Program-made: the position numbers and the translations under genes | Assembly (NCBI GenBank): GCA_023246565.1 | Contig: JAHFIE010000045.1 | Coordinates: 1 to 8,294 of the forward strand | Source: Candidatus Magasanikiibacteriota bacterium | GTDB lineage: Bacteria > Patescibacteriota > Patescibacteriia > Magasanikbacterales > UBA922 | Direction of reading: 5' to 3' | Length of the DNA: 8,294 nucleotides | Part shown: positions 1 through 6,458 of the stretch, in pieces | How the letters are laid out: every line of letters begins with the position of its first letter | How positions within the stretch are numbered: position 1 is the first letter of the stretch | The notes under the pieces: model-generated | The model's input: the letters and a program-made list of their open reading frames with translations, nothing else | The model's database searches: none | Told to the model about the DNA's origin: nothing

Positions 1-93
1 CTGGGGGTGGCGCTATGTTGGTTTGAATATTATTTTTTAACCAAATACATAGCCACCACGTTTTACGAGGAGGAAAATTACCAAGGTAAATAA
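1..93 (+). CDS. C-terminal fragment of an unrecognised protein, probably membrane-associated
   Basis: Frame 1 is open from the first base of the window to a TAA at 91-93 and gives 30 residues. They begin LGVALCWFEYYFLTKYIATT and end in the acidic tail FYEEENYQGK. The hydrophobic, aromatic run followed by a charged tail looks like the last transmembrane segment and cytoplasmic end of a membrane protein, but too little is present to name a family. The gene is cut by the left edge. It converges with lspA, whose stop lies 37 bases further on. I see no hairpin terminator between the two genes. It could be a chance open frame, but its codon use and amino-acid composition look natural. Confidence 0.5.
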   Translation: MGVALCWFEYYFLTKYIATTFYEEENYQGK

Positions 94-129
94 ATGAGAA
101 TAGTTCAAAAGCATACAATAATTATCATC

Positions 130-612
130 TCATCTTTTTTTGGGAGGGTCAATAGAGTACTTGTCCACAGCTGGTTTTTGTTTCTGTAAAATAAGGTAGA
201 TTACCCCGATAAGAATACTGATGTCACCAAGATTAATAACAGAATTTAAAATTCTTATATAATCAATCGTGTAACCAAAAAGAATTCGATCAAAGTAATT
301 AGATAGGGCACCGGCAATCACAAGAATTGAGCCCCAAGTTTGTTGCTGAGAAGTTTTAGTACTTGGTTTGGTAAGGAAAAGAATGAGGTAAAGGATTATA
401 AAGGGGGTTATAATAAGAACAATACTGTTTTGTAAAGGCAAACCGAATGCGATTCCAGGATTTTTAAACAATTCAAAACTCAGCCACGGTTCTATAAAAT
501 ATTGTGAAAAATGAGGATTTGTATGAGCAAAATATTTACAAATCTGATCAATAAGAAAAAATAAAAAACCACCTCCTAAAGCAATAGGTAGATGGTTTTT
601 TAGCTTGATCAT
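130..612 (-). CDS. lspA: Lipoprotein signal peptidase (signal peptidase II)
   Basis: This is the membrane aspartyl protease that cuts the signal peptide from diacylglyceryl-modified prolipoproteins. The 160-residue length is normal for the family. Visible hallmarks are D22 in the first membrane segment (FLIDQ), N51-G53-A55 in FKNPGIAFG, and G101-N105-D108-R109 in GALSNYFDR. The two catalytic aspartates are D117 (TIDYI) and D130 (NLGDIS). Four hydrophobic stretches (about 9-24, 62-81, 94-104, 128-143) fit the four-helix topology. The C-terminus is a basic cytoplasmic tail. The ATG lies 2 bases after the stop of the upstream dksA-like gene and has no Shine-Dalgarno sequence, so translational coupling is likely. 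All key residues are present, so the enzyme should be active. Confidence 0.95.
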   Translation of the reverse strand: MIKLKNHLPIALGGGFLFFLIDQICKYFAHTNPHFSQYFIEPWLSFELFKNPGIAFGLPLQNSIVLIITPFIILYLILFLTKPSTKTSQQQTWGSILVIAGALSNYFDRILFGYTIDYIRILNSVINLGDISILIGVIYLILQKQKPAVDKYSIDPPKKR

Positions 613-614
613 AT

Positions 615-980
615 TTAAATTTCATCAAGAAGAGTTTTTTTGCAAGATACACATGAACTGGATGTTGGTCGAGCAAGTAAACGATTTTCTTGTATAGGGT
701 TGTCACAGTATTTACAGATACCGTATTTACCATCGTCGAGTCGCTTGAGCGAAGAATTGATATCTCGGAGGGTTTTTTCCAGGGTCATTTCTACTGGTTT
801 GTTGGAAAGATAGTCAGTCACTTCTTGAGCATTATCTTCCATATTATCCCCATATTCAGGAAATTGGCCTGTCGTGTCTGGGCTGGTATTCAGTTCATTT
901 TCAATTTTTGATTTTTCACTAATAAGAATCGAACGGATTTTAGTTAAGAATTCTTCAGAAAAAGGAGATTTAGTCTTCAT
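615..980 (-). CDS. DksA/TraR-family C4 zinc-finger protein
   Basis: This is a 121-residue member of the DksA/TraR/YteA family, whose characterised members bind in the secondary channel of RNA polymerase. The C-terminal zinc finger is intact: C89-x2-C92 (GICKYC) and C110-x2-C113 (CVSC), with the family block NRLLARPT between. Residues 8-30 and 57-85 look like the two arms of the coiled coil. The tip reads YGDNMEDNAQEV, so the E. coli DxxDxA tip motif is only approximate (N46-x-x-D49-x-A51). The protein is shorter than E. coli DksA (151 residues). The ATG is fixed because an in-frame TGA lies 9 bases upstream. No Shine-Dalgarno is visible. It is the first gene of a two-gene unit with lspA. Pairing of dksA-like genes with lspA is known in several phyla. 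Confidence 0.88.
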   Translation of the reverse strand: MKTKSPFSEEFLTKIRSILISEKSKIENELNTSPDTTGQFPEYGDNMEDNAQEVTDYLSNKPVEMTLEKTLRDINSSLKRLDDGKYGICKYCDNPIQENRLLARPTSSSCVSCKKTLLDEI

Positions 981-1023
981 ACACGGTCATTATGGCGAGT
1001 TAAGGTTAGAGAACAACAGGGTA

Positions 1024-1052
1024 AGTATAGGAGAACAGCTAAATTTTGGCAA
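1024..1052 (-). promoter_or_regulatory. Promoter of the dksA-lspA unit
   Basis: On the minus strand there is a -35 TTGCCA (1047-1052), a 17-base spacer and a -10 TATACT (1024-1029). Transcription would start near 1017, leaving a leader of about 37 bases before the dksA-like ATG at 980. The promoter lies downstream of the terminator that ends the upstream RNA gene, so the protein genes have an independent start. Confidence 0.65.
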
Positions 1053-1073
1053 TAGTCCAGGATTTAAGTATAA

Positions 1074-1124
1074 ATAAAAAAGGCGACTATGCGCCCAATG
1101 GAAAATTATTTGGCGTAGTCGCCT
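1074..1124 (-). terminator. Intrinsic terminator of the minus-strand RNA gene
   Basis: Read on the minus strand, a perfect 9-bp stem (AGGCGACTA at 1081-1089 pairs with TAGTCGCCT at 1116-1124) is followed at once by TTTTTTATTT (1080-1071). Further bases inside the stem can pair with a small bulge. The U-tract lies only on the minus strand, which fixes the direction. No protein gene ends here, so it terminates the non-coding transcript. Confidence 0.75.
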
Positions 1125-1421
1125 ATAAGATCCCAATGGCGATAGAGACGGATAATGATCCGTAGATATCAGCGGTCTGTGGGACCTTTTATGCTCCTCT
1201 CATACCACCCAGAGGTAGAACCCCCGACATCCTCCCGATATACTCGGGATGAAATGTTAAAAATGGGGGATACCGAAATCCAGCCGCCACTATTTTTGTT
1301 ATTTGTTTTTGTTTTCCAAAACAAAGGTGGCTGGAAAGATAGGCAGGATGGGGAGAGCACAACCAGCATCCTTCAACAATGAAGACGTTGAGGGCGATTG
1401 TGCGTGTGTAAAGAACTTACA
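1074..1421 (-). ncRNA. Candidate structured non-coding RNA, family not recognised
   Basis: A consensus minus-strand promoter (1428-1456) and an intrinsic terminator (1074-1124) frame about 345 bases with no credible reading frame. The interval is packed with short inverted repeats: 1357-1362/1398-1403 enclosing 1371-1375/1380-1384, 1280-1285/1329-1334 enclosing 1308-1315/1318-1325, 1233-1238/1244-1249, 1196-1200/1211-1215, 1174-1177/1183-1186 and 1148-1153/1158-1163. It looks richer in GC than the AT-rich DNA to its right. Length suggests RNase P RNA or tmRNA, but the RNase P P4 blocks, a tRNA-like tmRNA end, and the SRP tetraloop domain are all absent. The loop GGGTGGTATG resembles part of a T-box, without the rest of that fold. 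The promoter, hairpins and terminator are visible; that it is an RNA gene is inferred. Confidence 0.6.
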
Positions 1422-1427
1422 TAAAAA

Positions 1428-1456
1428 AGTATACCATAGTGTATACAAACTGTCAA
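1428..1456 (-). promoter_or_regulatory. Consensus promoter of the non-coding RNA
   Basis: On the minus strand there is a perfect -35 TTGACA (1451-1456), a 17-base spacer and -10 TATACT (1428-1433). Start of transcription is expected near 1421. A dyad GTATAC-N6-GTATAC (1429-1446) covers the -10 and most of the spacer and could be an operator. Confidence 0.75.
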
Positions 1457-1496
1457 ATTTATTACCAAAGAAAAATATTTTTTAGATTTTGGCTTA

Positions 1497-1660
1497 ATCT
1501 AAACAATATTGATTATGAATTTATATATTTTTTAAATTTTATTTTTAACTTATCCACAGAAATGACTATTTTCCCACAGAGTTATCCACAGTGTATATAA
1601 TAATATATACAAAAATTGTTAATAAACTAGGCTTAACCTGTTAATTAATCTTGGATTTAC
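1497..1660. other. AT-rich region with DnaA boxes, candidate replication origin
   Basis: Two perfect DnaA boxes TTATCCACA stand in the same orientation at 1550-1558 and 1582-1590, with a degenerate copy TTTCCCACA (1570-1578, two mismatches) between them. They are flanked by almost pure A/T sequence: about 50 bases to the left, and to the right the dyad at 1593-1610 and more AT-rich DNA up to the LTD gene promoter. This is the arrangement of DnaA boxes beside a duplex-unwinding element. TAATAA at 1598-1603, 7 bases after the second box, could be read as two DnaA-trio units, but in such AT-rich DNA that carries little weight. Genes point away from the region on both sides. No dnaA or dnaN gene is in the window, so a DnaA-regulated intergenic region is the alternative. 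Confidence 0.45.
1593..1610. repeat. Inverted repeat GTATATA-N4-TATATAC
   Basis: A perfect 7-bp dyad with a 4-base centre begins 3 bases after the second DnaA box. Its outer part, GTATA-N8-TATAC, matches in spacing the dyad over the non-coding RNA promoter at 1429-1446. It may be an operator, or simply part of an easily melted AT-rich segment. Confidence 0.4.
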
Positions 1661-1684
1661 AGTATATAAGATTTTTTTTATACT
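1656..1684 (+). promoter_or_regulatory. Promoter of the lamin-tail-domain surface protein gene
   Basis: The -35 TTTACA (1656-1661), 17-base spacer and -10 TATACT (1679-1684) match the other promoters in this window. Transcription would start near 1691, giving a leader of about 24 bases that contains the strong Shine-Dalgarno AAGGAGGG (1705-1712). Confidence 0.65.
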
Positions 1685-1714
1685 AAAAAAGTAATATTTA
1701 AAAAAAGGAGGGAT

Positions 1715-4609
1715 ATGTCTAGTCTTACTAGGCGTCTTTTGACGCCGCAATTCATACTCTTGGGCTGTTTTTGCGGGAGTATTTTTTTATTTAATGATAG
1801 TTCTTTTGTTTCCGGTGCACCGGAGGTGGTTCATGTAAAGGTTGTTATTAGTGAAATTAAGTCAGATGGCGGAACTGGAAAATCAACTGACGAATATATT
1901 GAATTATATAACCCAGAGGATCGGCCGATTTCTATGGATGGGTGGAAATTAGCTAGGTTAACAAAAAATTCTGGCCAAAATGACTATACATTTTTGATCC
2001 CATTTTTCCCAACAAGCACAAAGATAGATGGCCATGGTTATTTTTTAATTGCTCATCATGATTATGTGGGGGATTCTTTACCAGATATTCATTATGATGG
2101 ATCAAGTTTAGCTGATGATAATAGTATCGTGCTCTTGGATGAAAAAGGGCATGTTGTAGACCTTGTTGGGTATGGTAAAGCCATAAATGTAGAAAATCAG
2201 GCGTCTTTGGCCCCCACGAGCCAATTATTATCAATTGAGCGGCTGCCTGGGGGAAAATTAGGAAATGGACAAGACACCAATAATAATTTGGTAGATTTTA
2301 TTCGAGCATATCCAACACCGCAAAATTCTTTTAGTATTTCTGCGGTCTTCGATGATTTGATGGTAGAATCAACTACTAATGAATCTCAGGATTTGGTGAG
2401 TAGCACTGATGATTATGATGAAGAAATTTCTGTCATAGGAAGCAGTTCGGTAGATATTGTTCTAGAATCAGTGTTTTCGAGTAGTACTGTCACGACTACC
2501 ACGGTCAGTAGTACTACATCACTCATTGTTACTTCTACAATCGGCCAGGAATTATTGGTCGTCACCAGTTCTGCAATAAGTGTTCTTGAATCAAATAGTA
2601 TTTCAATCCTTAAACCAGGGGATGTTTTGATTTCTGAATTGGTGAGCTATCCAACAACGGGGGAAGAAGAATTTATTGAGCTTTTTAATCGTACAGATCA
2701 GGTACTTAATTTGAGTGGCACGTGGATAGAGGATGGCAGTGGTGTAAAATCATTTATAACAAGTACGGTCAATTCTCTGGACAGAATAGTCCTGACGAAG
2801 CCAAAAGGTGCTTTAAATAATGATGGGGACATAATTATTTTAAAATCATTGGATGGAACGACCATAGATACTCTGACGTACGGAAATTGGGATGATGGTT
2901 CTGTACAGAATAATGCTCCAGCTCCAGCACCAGGAGAAAGTATTGTACGTGTGAGTGAATCAGGAGACACAAATAATGATCGAAATGATTTTGTTGTAAC
3001 GAGGATTATCACGAAAGGTCGGGTTAATACTATCTCTATTCCTACACAGTCCGAGGAAACAAGTACTCAAACTGCGGTTTTTCCAACAATCCAACCGCGT
3101 ATTGTTGGAAGCCATAAAGTTACGAAAGGAGAAATTATTTCATTGGATGCTGGTGATAGTACTGGTGGAACTGGTGATTTGATGTTTCATTGGGATTTTG
3201 GTGATGGATCACAGGGCAGTGGTGAGTATATTGAGCACGGGTATAATGTTACCGGCAGTTATCGAGTTGTGCTTATGGTGCATGATGTTCTTGGTAATTC
3301 AAAGACCAAAATTTGGACAGTACGAGTGGTAGATCAACCACAAAAAAATAGTATAATCACCCAAGAAGGTATTGATATCGTTGATAGTGAAATTATAAAA
3401 GAAAATTTACTCATTTCTGAAATTTTGCCTTCTCCTTTACCAGGTGGAGTTGAATATGTTGAACTGTATAATCAGGGTTCAAGTACTCTTGTGTTGAGTG
3501 GTTTATTTTTAGATAATGCTGAAGGTGGTTCAAAACCATTCTTAATCCCCCCGAAAATTGAAATTTCTCCAAAACAATATCGTGTATTTTCTCGGTATGA
3601 GACAGGTATTAATTTACGACCTGTTGACCAAGTGCGCATACTTGGTGCTGGTACTACTGAAATTGTATCAGTGGCTTACACCGATGCTCAACAAAATTCT
3701 TCTTATAATTGGTTGGATGGAAAATGGCAATGGAGCGAAAAAATAACACCGGGAAAACCGAACGAGATTAATCTGGAGGATGATGAAACTAAGGATCAAG
3801 AATCAAAGGATATTGTAGCTTCAACATCAACAAAAAAAGTAACTCTTGCTCAAGATAAAAAAACTCAGAAAAGTACTAAAACCATTCCTGAATCACAGGC
3901 TGGATTTGTTACCATGTCTGGGATTGACGAAGTTAAGCTGGGAAATTTTATTAGTTTGATGGGAATCGTAGTTGCTGCGCCAGGCTCTTATCTAACACGG
4001 GAATTTTATATGGTTACTGATAATGATGAACCAAATACGAGCAATCGCCATGGAATCAGGGTACAATACAAAAAAGATGCTCCACCTATTTTAGTTGGTG
4101 ATGCGGTTACCGTAACAGGGGAAATTCAAGAGAAGAGTGGTGATCGTTTGGTTGTAGTTAGTAATCCAGAGTATGTGGTTATACGACGACACGCTGAAAA
4201 AAGTGAACCACAAAGCATAACCATTCAAAATTTACTTGGTAAGAAAGGAGGATTTTTTAGTCTTGAAGGTATAATTACTGAAATAAAAAAACAAACTTGG
4301 TATATCGATGATGGTAGCGGAGAGATTCAGATTATTTTGCCAAAAAAAGTAGAGAAACAAGTACTTGGCGACCGGATTGGTGTCACTGGAATTTTGACAT
4401 TCACGGATACGAATGGGGCCTTACGTCCAAGAGACGCATCTGATATTAGGTCGATTGCAACGACAACCCCTATAAAAGGAGAGATTGCTAATGAATCCGA
4501 GGTAAAGAAGATGTATGGAATCATTGGCCTTGTACTATTTGTATTAATTGTAACAAGTAAAAAAATAAATTTCTTCAAAAGAAAGAAAATGGTTGAGACA
4601 GTAGTCTGA
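1715..4609 (+). CDS. Secreted, membrane-anchored lamin-tail-domain protein with PKD and OB-like domains
   Basis: The 964-residue protein starts with a signal peptide (RR at 6-7, hydrophobic 12-28, possible cleavage after VSGA at 32-35). Lamin-tail-like domains follow at about 43-210 (VISEIKSDGG...EYIELYNP), 303-430 (VLISEL...EEFIELFN) and 565-690 (LLISEI...EYVELYN). A Ser/Thr/Val-rich linker fills 240-295. A PKD domain sits at about 458-540, with HWDFGDGS at 492-499. Two OB-like domains (about 728-825 and 833-920, the latter with WYIDDGSGEIQI) resemble those beside secreted nucleases, but no nuclease domain is present. A transmembrane helix (934-947) and basic tail (KKINFFKRKK) anchor the C-terminus. 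It is therefore exposed outside the cell and probably acts in adhesion or in binding DNA or polysaccharide. The Shine-Dalgarno is strong but only 3 bases from the ATG; the signal peptide supports this start. The ligand is unknown. Confidence 0.85.
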   Translation: MSSLTRRLLTPQFILLGCFCGSIFLFNDSSFVSGAPEVVHVKVVISEIKSDGGTGKSTDEYIELYNPEDRPISMDGWKLARLTKNSGQNDYTFLIPFFPTSTKIDGHGYFLIAHHDYVGDSLPDIHYDGSSLADDNSIVLLDEKGHVVDLVGYGKAINVENQASLAPTSQLLSIERLPGGKLGNGQDTNNNLVDFIRAYPTPQNSFSISAVFDDLMVESTTNESQDLVSSTDDYDEEISVIGSSSVDIVLESVFSSSTVTTTTVSSTTSLIVTSTIGQELLVVTSSAISVLESNSISILKPGDVLISELVSYPTTGEEEFIELFNRTDQVLNLSGTWIEDGSGVKSFITSTVNSLDRIVLTKPKGALNNDGDIIILKSLDGTTIDTLTYGNWDDGSVQNNAPAPAPGESIVRVSESGDTNNDRNDFVVTRIITKGRVNTISIPTQSEETSTQTAVFPTIQPRIVGSHKVTKGEIISLDAGDSTGGTGDLMFHWDFGDGSQGSGEYIEHGYNVTGSYRVVLMVHDVLGNSKTKIWTVRVVDQPQKNSIITQEGIDIVDSEIIKENLLISEILPSPLPGGVEYVELYNQGSSTLVLSGLFLDNAEGGSKPFLIPPKIEISPKQYRVFSRYETGINLRPVDQVRILGAGTTEIVSVAYTDAQQNSSYNWLDGKWQWSEKITPGKPNEINLEDDETKDQESKDIVASTSTKKVTLAQDKKTQKSTKTIPESQAGFVTMSGIDEVKLGNFISLMGIVVAAPGSYLTREFYMVTDNDEPNTSNRHGIRVQYKKDAPPILVGDAVTVTGEIQEKSGDRLVVVSNPEYVVIRRHAEKSEPQSITIQNLLGKKGGFFSLEGIITEIKKQTWYIDDGSGEIQIILPKKVEKQVLGDRIGVTGILTFTDTNGALRPRDASDIRSIATTTPIKGEIANESEVKKMYGIIGLVLFVLIVTSKKINFFKRKKMVETVV

Positions 4610-4623
4610 ATTTTTGATATACT
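4593..4623 (+). promoter_or_regulatory. Extended -10 promoter just upstream of the antiporter gene
   Basis: An extended -10 TGATATACT (4615-4623) lies 10-18 bases before the antiporter ATG at 4633. A TTGAGA (4593-4598) sits 19 bases upstream of TATACT, a poor spacing that an extended -10 would tolerate. Transcription would start near 4630, only about 3 bases before the ATG. No Shine-Dalgarno is present, so the message would be nearly leaderless. Confidence 0.45.
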
Positions 4624-4632
4624 GAAACAACT

Positions 4633-6327
4633 ATGCCAGAAAATTTTTTCTTGCAATTAAGTATTCTTTTGGGACTAACGGTTAGTATTGCTTTTGTCAT
4701 GCGACTGTTACGTCAACCACTGGTTGTGGCATATATTGCAGCCGGTCTTGTGGCAGGTCCTCTTTTTTTACAAGGAGTAGCAAGTGAACAAATTTCCTGG
4801 CATGCTTTTGCTCAGTTTGGAATTGTTTTATTGTTGTTTATTGTTGGTTTGAGTTTGAATTTTGATTATATTAAACGAGTTGGAAAAGAAGTATTGATTG
4901 GTGGAACCGTACAATTTTTTATAACAGCTCTTGTTGGCTTTGGGGTGATGCGTTTGTTTGGTTTTTCTGTGTTACCAGCTTTATTTATAGGTGTGGCCAT
5001 TACTTTTTCCAGTACGATTATTGTCGTTAAGTTACTCGTGGAAAAAAAGGATTTGGAAACAGTCTATGGACAATATAGTGTGGGACTGTTATTGGTTCAA
5101 GATGTCATAGCAATTTTACTACTCATTATTTTAAATACGGTTAATACTCCTGGAGTCTGGCCCGTTGCTGTAGCCATGACTTTGGGAAAAATGACCATTT
5201 TGGGATTAGTGATTATTTTTCTATCAAAAAAGATTTTACCTTGGATCATGAATCAGGTGGCGACATCAGGAGAAATGCTTTTTATTTTTACTATAGCCTG
5301 GTGTTTTGGTGTAGCAAGTCTTGTTTACATGCTGGGGTTTGGTGTTGAAATCGGAGCAGTCATCGCTGGTCTATCTCTAGGTTCTTCTCCGTATCAATCA
5401 GAGATTAGTAGTCGATTACGGCCTTTACGTGATTTCTTTATTGTTCTTTTCTTTATTGTACTGGGAAGTGAACTTCATCTTGATAATCTCATGTCAGTGT
5501 TGGGACCTGGCCTGATTCTTTCAGCTTTTGTTATTATTGTCCAGCCAATGATTCTCTATATTGTTATGCGGCGTTTAGGATATAAACGTCGGAGTGCTTT
5601 TTTGGCTGGGGTCACTGCAGCACAAGTCAGTGAATTTAGTTTTATTTTGGTTTTTAAAGGTCAAGAATTAGGTTATTTACAAGGATCAGAACTGGGTCTC
5701 CTGACACTTATTGCTCTGATAACCATTTTTATTTCTTCCTATCTTATTACCTACAATAATCAGCTGTATCATTTTTTGAGACCAATCTTTGATGCTCTTG
5801 GTAAGGAAAATAATGAAGAAGCACAAGCTTCAAAACCATTAGTATCGGTTTGGGTATTGGGGTATCATCGTATTGGATGGAAGATCTGTGACGAGCTTGA
5901 AGCTAAGAAGATTCCGTTTGCTGTCATTGATTTTAATCCTCAAACCATTAAGAAACTGCGGCTTAGAGGAATTACTGCATATTTTGGTGATATTTCTGAT
6001 ATTGAATTTTTGGAAACTTTGCCGTTAACAACAGCAAAGATAATTGTTTCCACGGTTCCTGAGTTTGAAGATCAAAAAACTGTGATTCATTATGTTCGTA
6101 AATATAGTCATGACCCCATTATTATTGCCAATCTTCACCATGCTCGAGATATTGGATCTTTGTATAGTGCTGGAGCAAACTATGTAATGTTGACGCATCT
6201 TCTCGGTGGACAATGGCTTTCTGAAATAATTGGAAAAAAAGCGCAGTGGACCAAAAGAACGTTTAGTACCTTACGTCGCGCCCAACAACAAGAAATGAAA
6301 TTACGCTATACTGATCGAGCTGTATAA
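4633..6327 (+). CDS. CPA2-family (KefB/Na+-H+ exchanger type) cation:proton antiporter with RCK domain
   Basis: The 564-residue membrane protein has about 12 hydrophobic segments in residues 5-375 and a cytoplasmic RCK/TrkA-N domain at about 403-520. Family marks are LLLFIVGLSLN (66-76), the FSST...VVKLL block (125-135), the Q156-D157 pair in GLLLVQDV, EIGAVIAGLSLGSSPY (239-254), RPLRDFFIVLFFIVLG (263-278) and SEFSFIL (333-339). Such proteins exchange K+ or Na+ for protons across the cytoplasmic membrane and serve pH and ion balance; the ion cannot be read from the sequence. In the RCK domain the usual GxGxxG reads G410-Y-H-R-I-G415, with His at the middle Gly, while the acidic residue ending strand 2 (D433 in VIDFNP) suggests NAD(H)-type binding. 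It follows the surface-protein gene by 23 bases and may be read from that transcript or from its own promoter. Confidence 0.9.
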   Translation: MPENFFLQLSILLGLTVSIAFVMRLLRQPLVVAYIAAGLVAGPLFLQGVASEQISWHAFAQFGIVLLLFIVGLSLNFDYIKRVGKEVLIGGTVQFFITALVGFGVMRLFGFSVLPALFIGVAITFSSTIIVVKLLVEKKDLETVYGQYSVGLLLVQDVIAILLLIILNTVNTPGVWPVAVAMTLGKMTILGLVIIFLSKKILPWIMNQVATSGEMLFIFTIAWCFGVASLVYMLGFGVEIGAVIAGLSLGSSPYQSEISSRLRPLRDFFIVLFFIVLGSELHLDNLMSVLGPGLILSAFVIIVQPMILYIVMRRLGYKRRSAFLAGVTAAQVSEFSFILVFKGQELGYLQGSELGLLTLIALITIFISSYLITYNNQLYHFLRPIFDALGKENNEEAQASKPLVSVWVLGYHRIGWKICDELEAKKIPFAVIDFNPQTIKKLRLRGITAYFGDISDIEFLETLPLTTAKIIVSTVPEFEDQKTVIHYVRKYSHDPIIIANLHHARDIGSLYSAGANYVMLTHLLGGQWLSEIIGKKAQWTKRTFSTLRRAQQQEMKLRYTDRAV

Positions 6328-6365
6328 TTTTTTTGATTTATCTACTTTTGACTTTGAATCTTCTT

Positions 6366-6394
6366 TCTGGGAGGGGGTAGTTCCCAGATTTTTT
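6366..6394 (+). terminator. Intrinsic terminator after the antiporter gene
   Basis: TCTGGGA (6366-6372) pairs with TCCCAGA (6382-6388) around a 9-base loop, and six T follow at 6389-6394. It lies 38 bases after the antiporter stop codon and separates that gene from the tRNA promoter. Confidence 0.8.
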
Positions 6395-6408
6395 GAAGTA
6401 TTTAACAA

Positions 6409-6437
6409 TTGACAAAGAAGAATGGCATTGTTATACT
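6409..6437 (+). promoter_or_regulatory. Consensus promoter of the tRNA cluster
   Basis: There is a perfect -35 TTGACA (6409-6414), a 17-base spacer and -10 TATACT (6432-6437). Transcription should begin near 6444, about 15 bases before tRNA-Ala. No equally good promoter is visible before the other two tRNAs, so the three are probably co-transcribed. Confidence 0.8.
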
Positions 6438-6458
6438 GGCTTCACTTTTTTATAAAGC

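Noticed and set aside
161..169. DnaA box TTGTCCACA
   Set aside because: It has one mismatch, is single and isolated, and lies within the lspA coding sequence, so it is probably chance.
567..604. Terminator-like inverted repeat ending in TTTTTT
   Set aside because: It lies inside the start of lspA, the pairing is broken, and termination there would make no sense for either strand.
1196..1215. T-box riboswitch (loop GGGTGGTATG on the minus strand)
   Set aside because: The loop matches only part of the T-box consensus. The conserved stem I motifs are absent, the terminator lies about 70 bases further on, and the next gene is not a synthetase or amino-acid gene.
1155..1382. Overlapping reading frames of 60-75 residues on both strands
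   Set aside because: They lie in the hairpin-rich RNA gene, lack ribosome binding sites and look like no protein family.
1074..1421. RNase P RNA, tmRNA or SRP RNA
   Set aside because: I looked for GAGGAAAGTCCG and ACAGAA (RNase P), a tRNA-like 3' end with CCA (tmRNA) and the GGAA-loop domain with AGGTCCGGAAGG (SRP). None is present on either strand.
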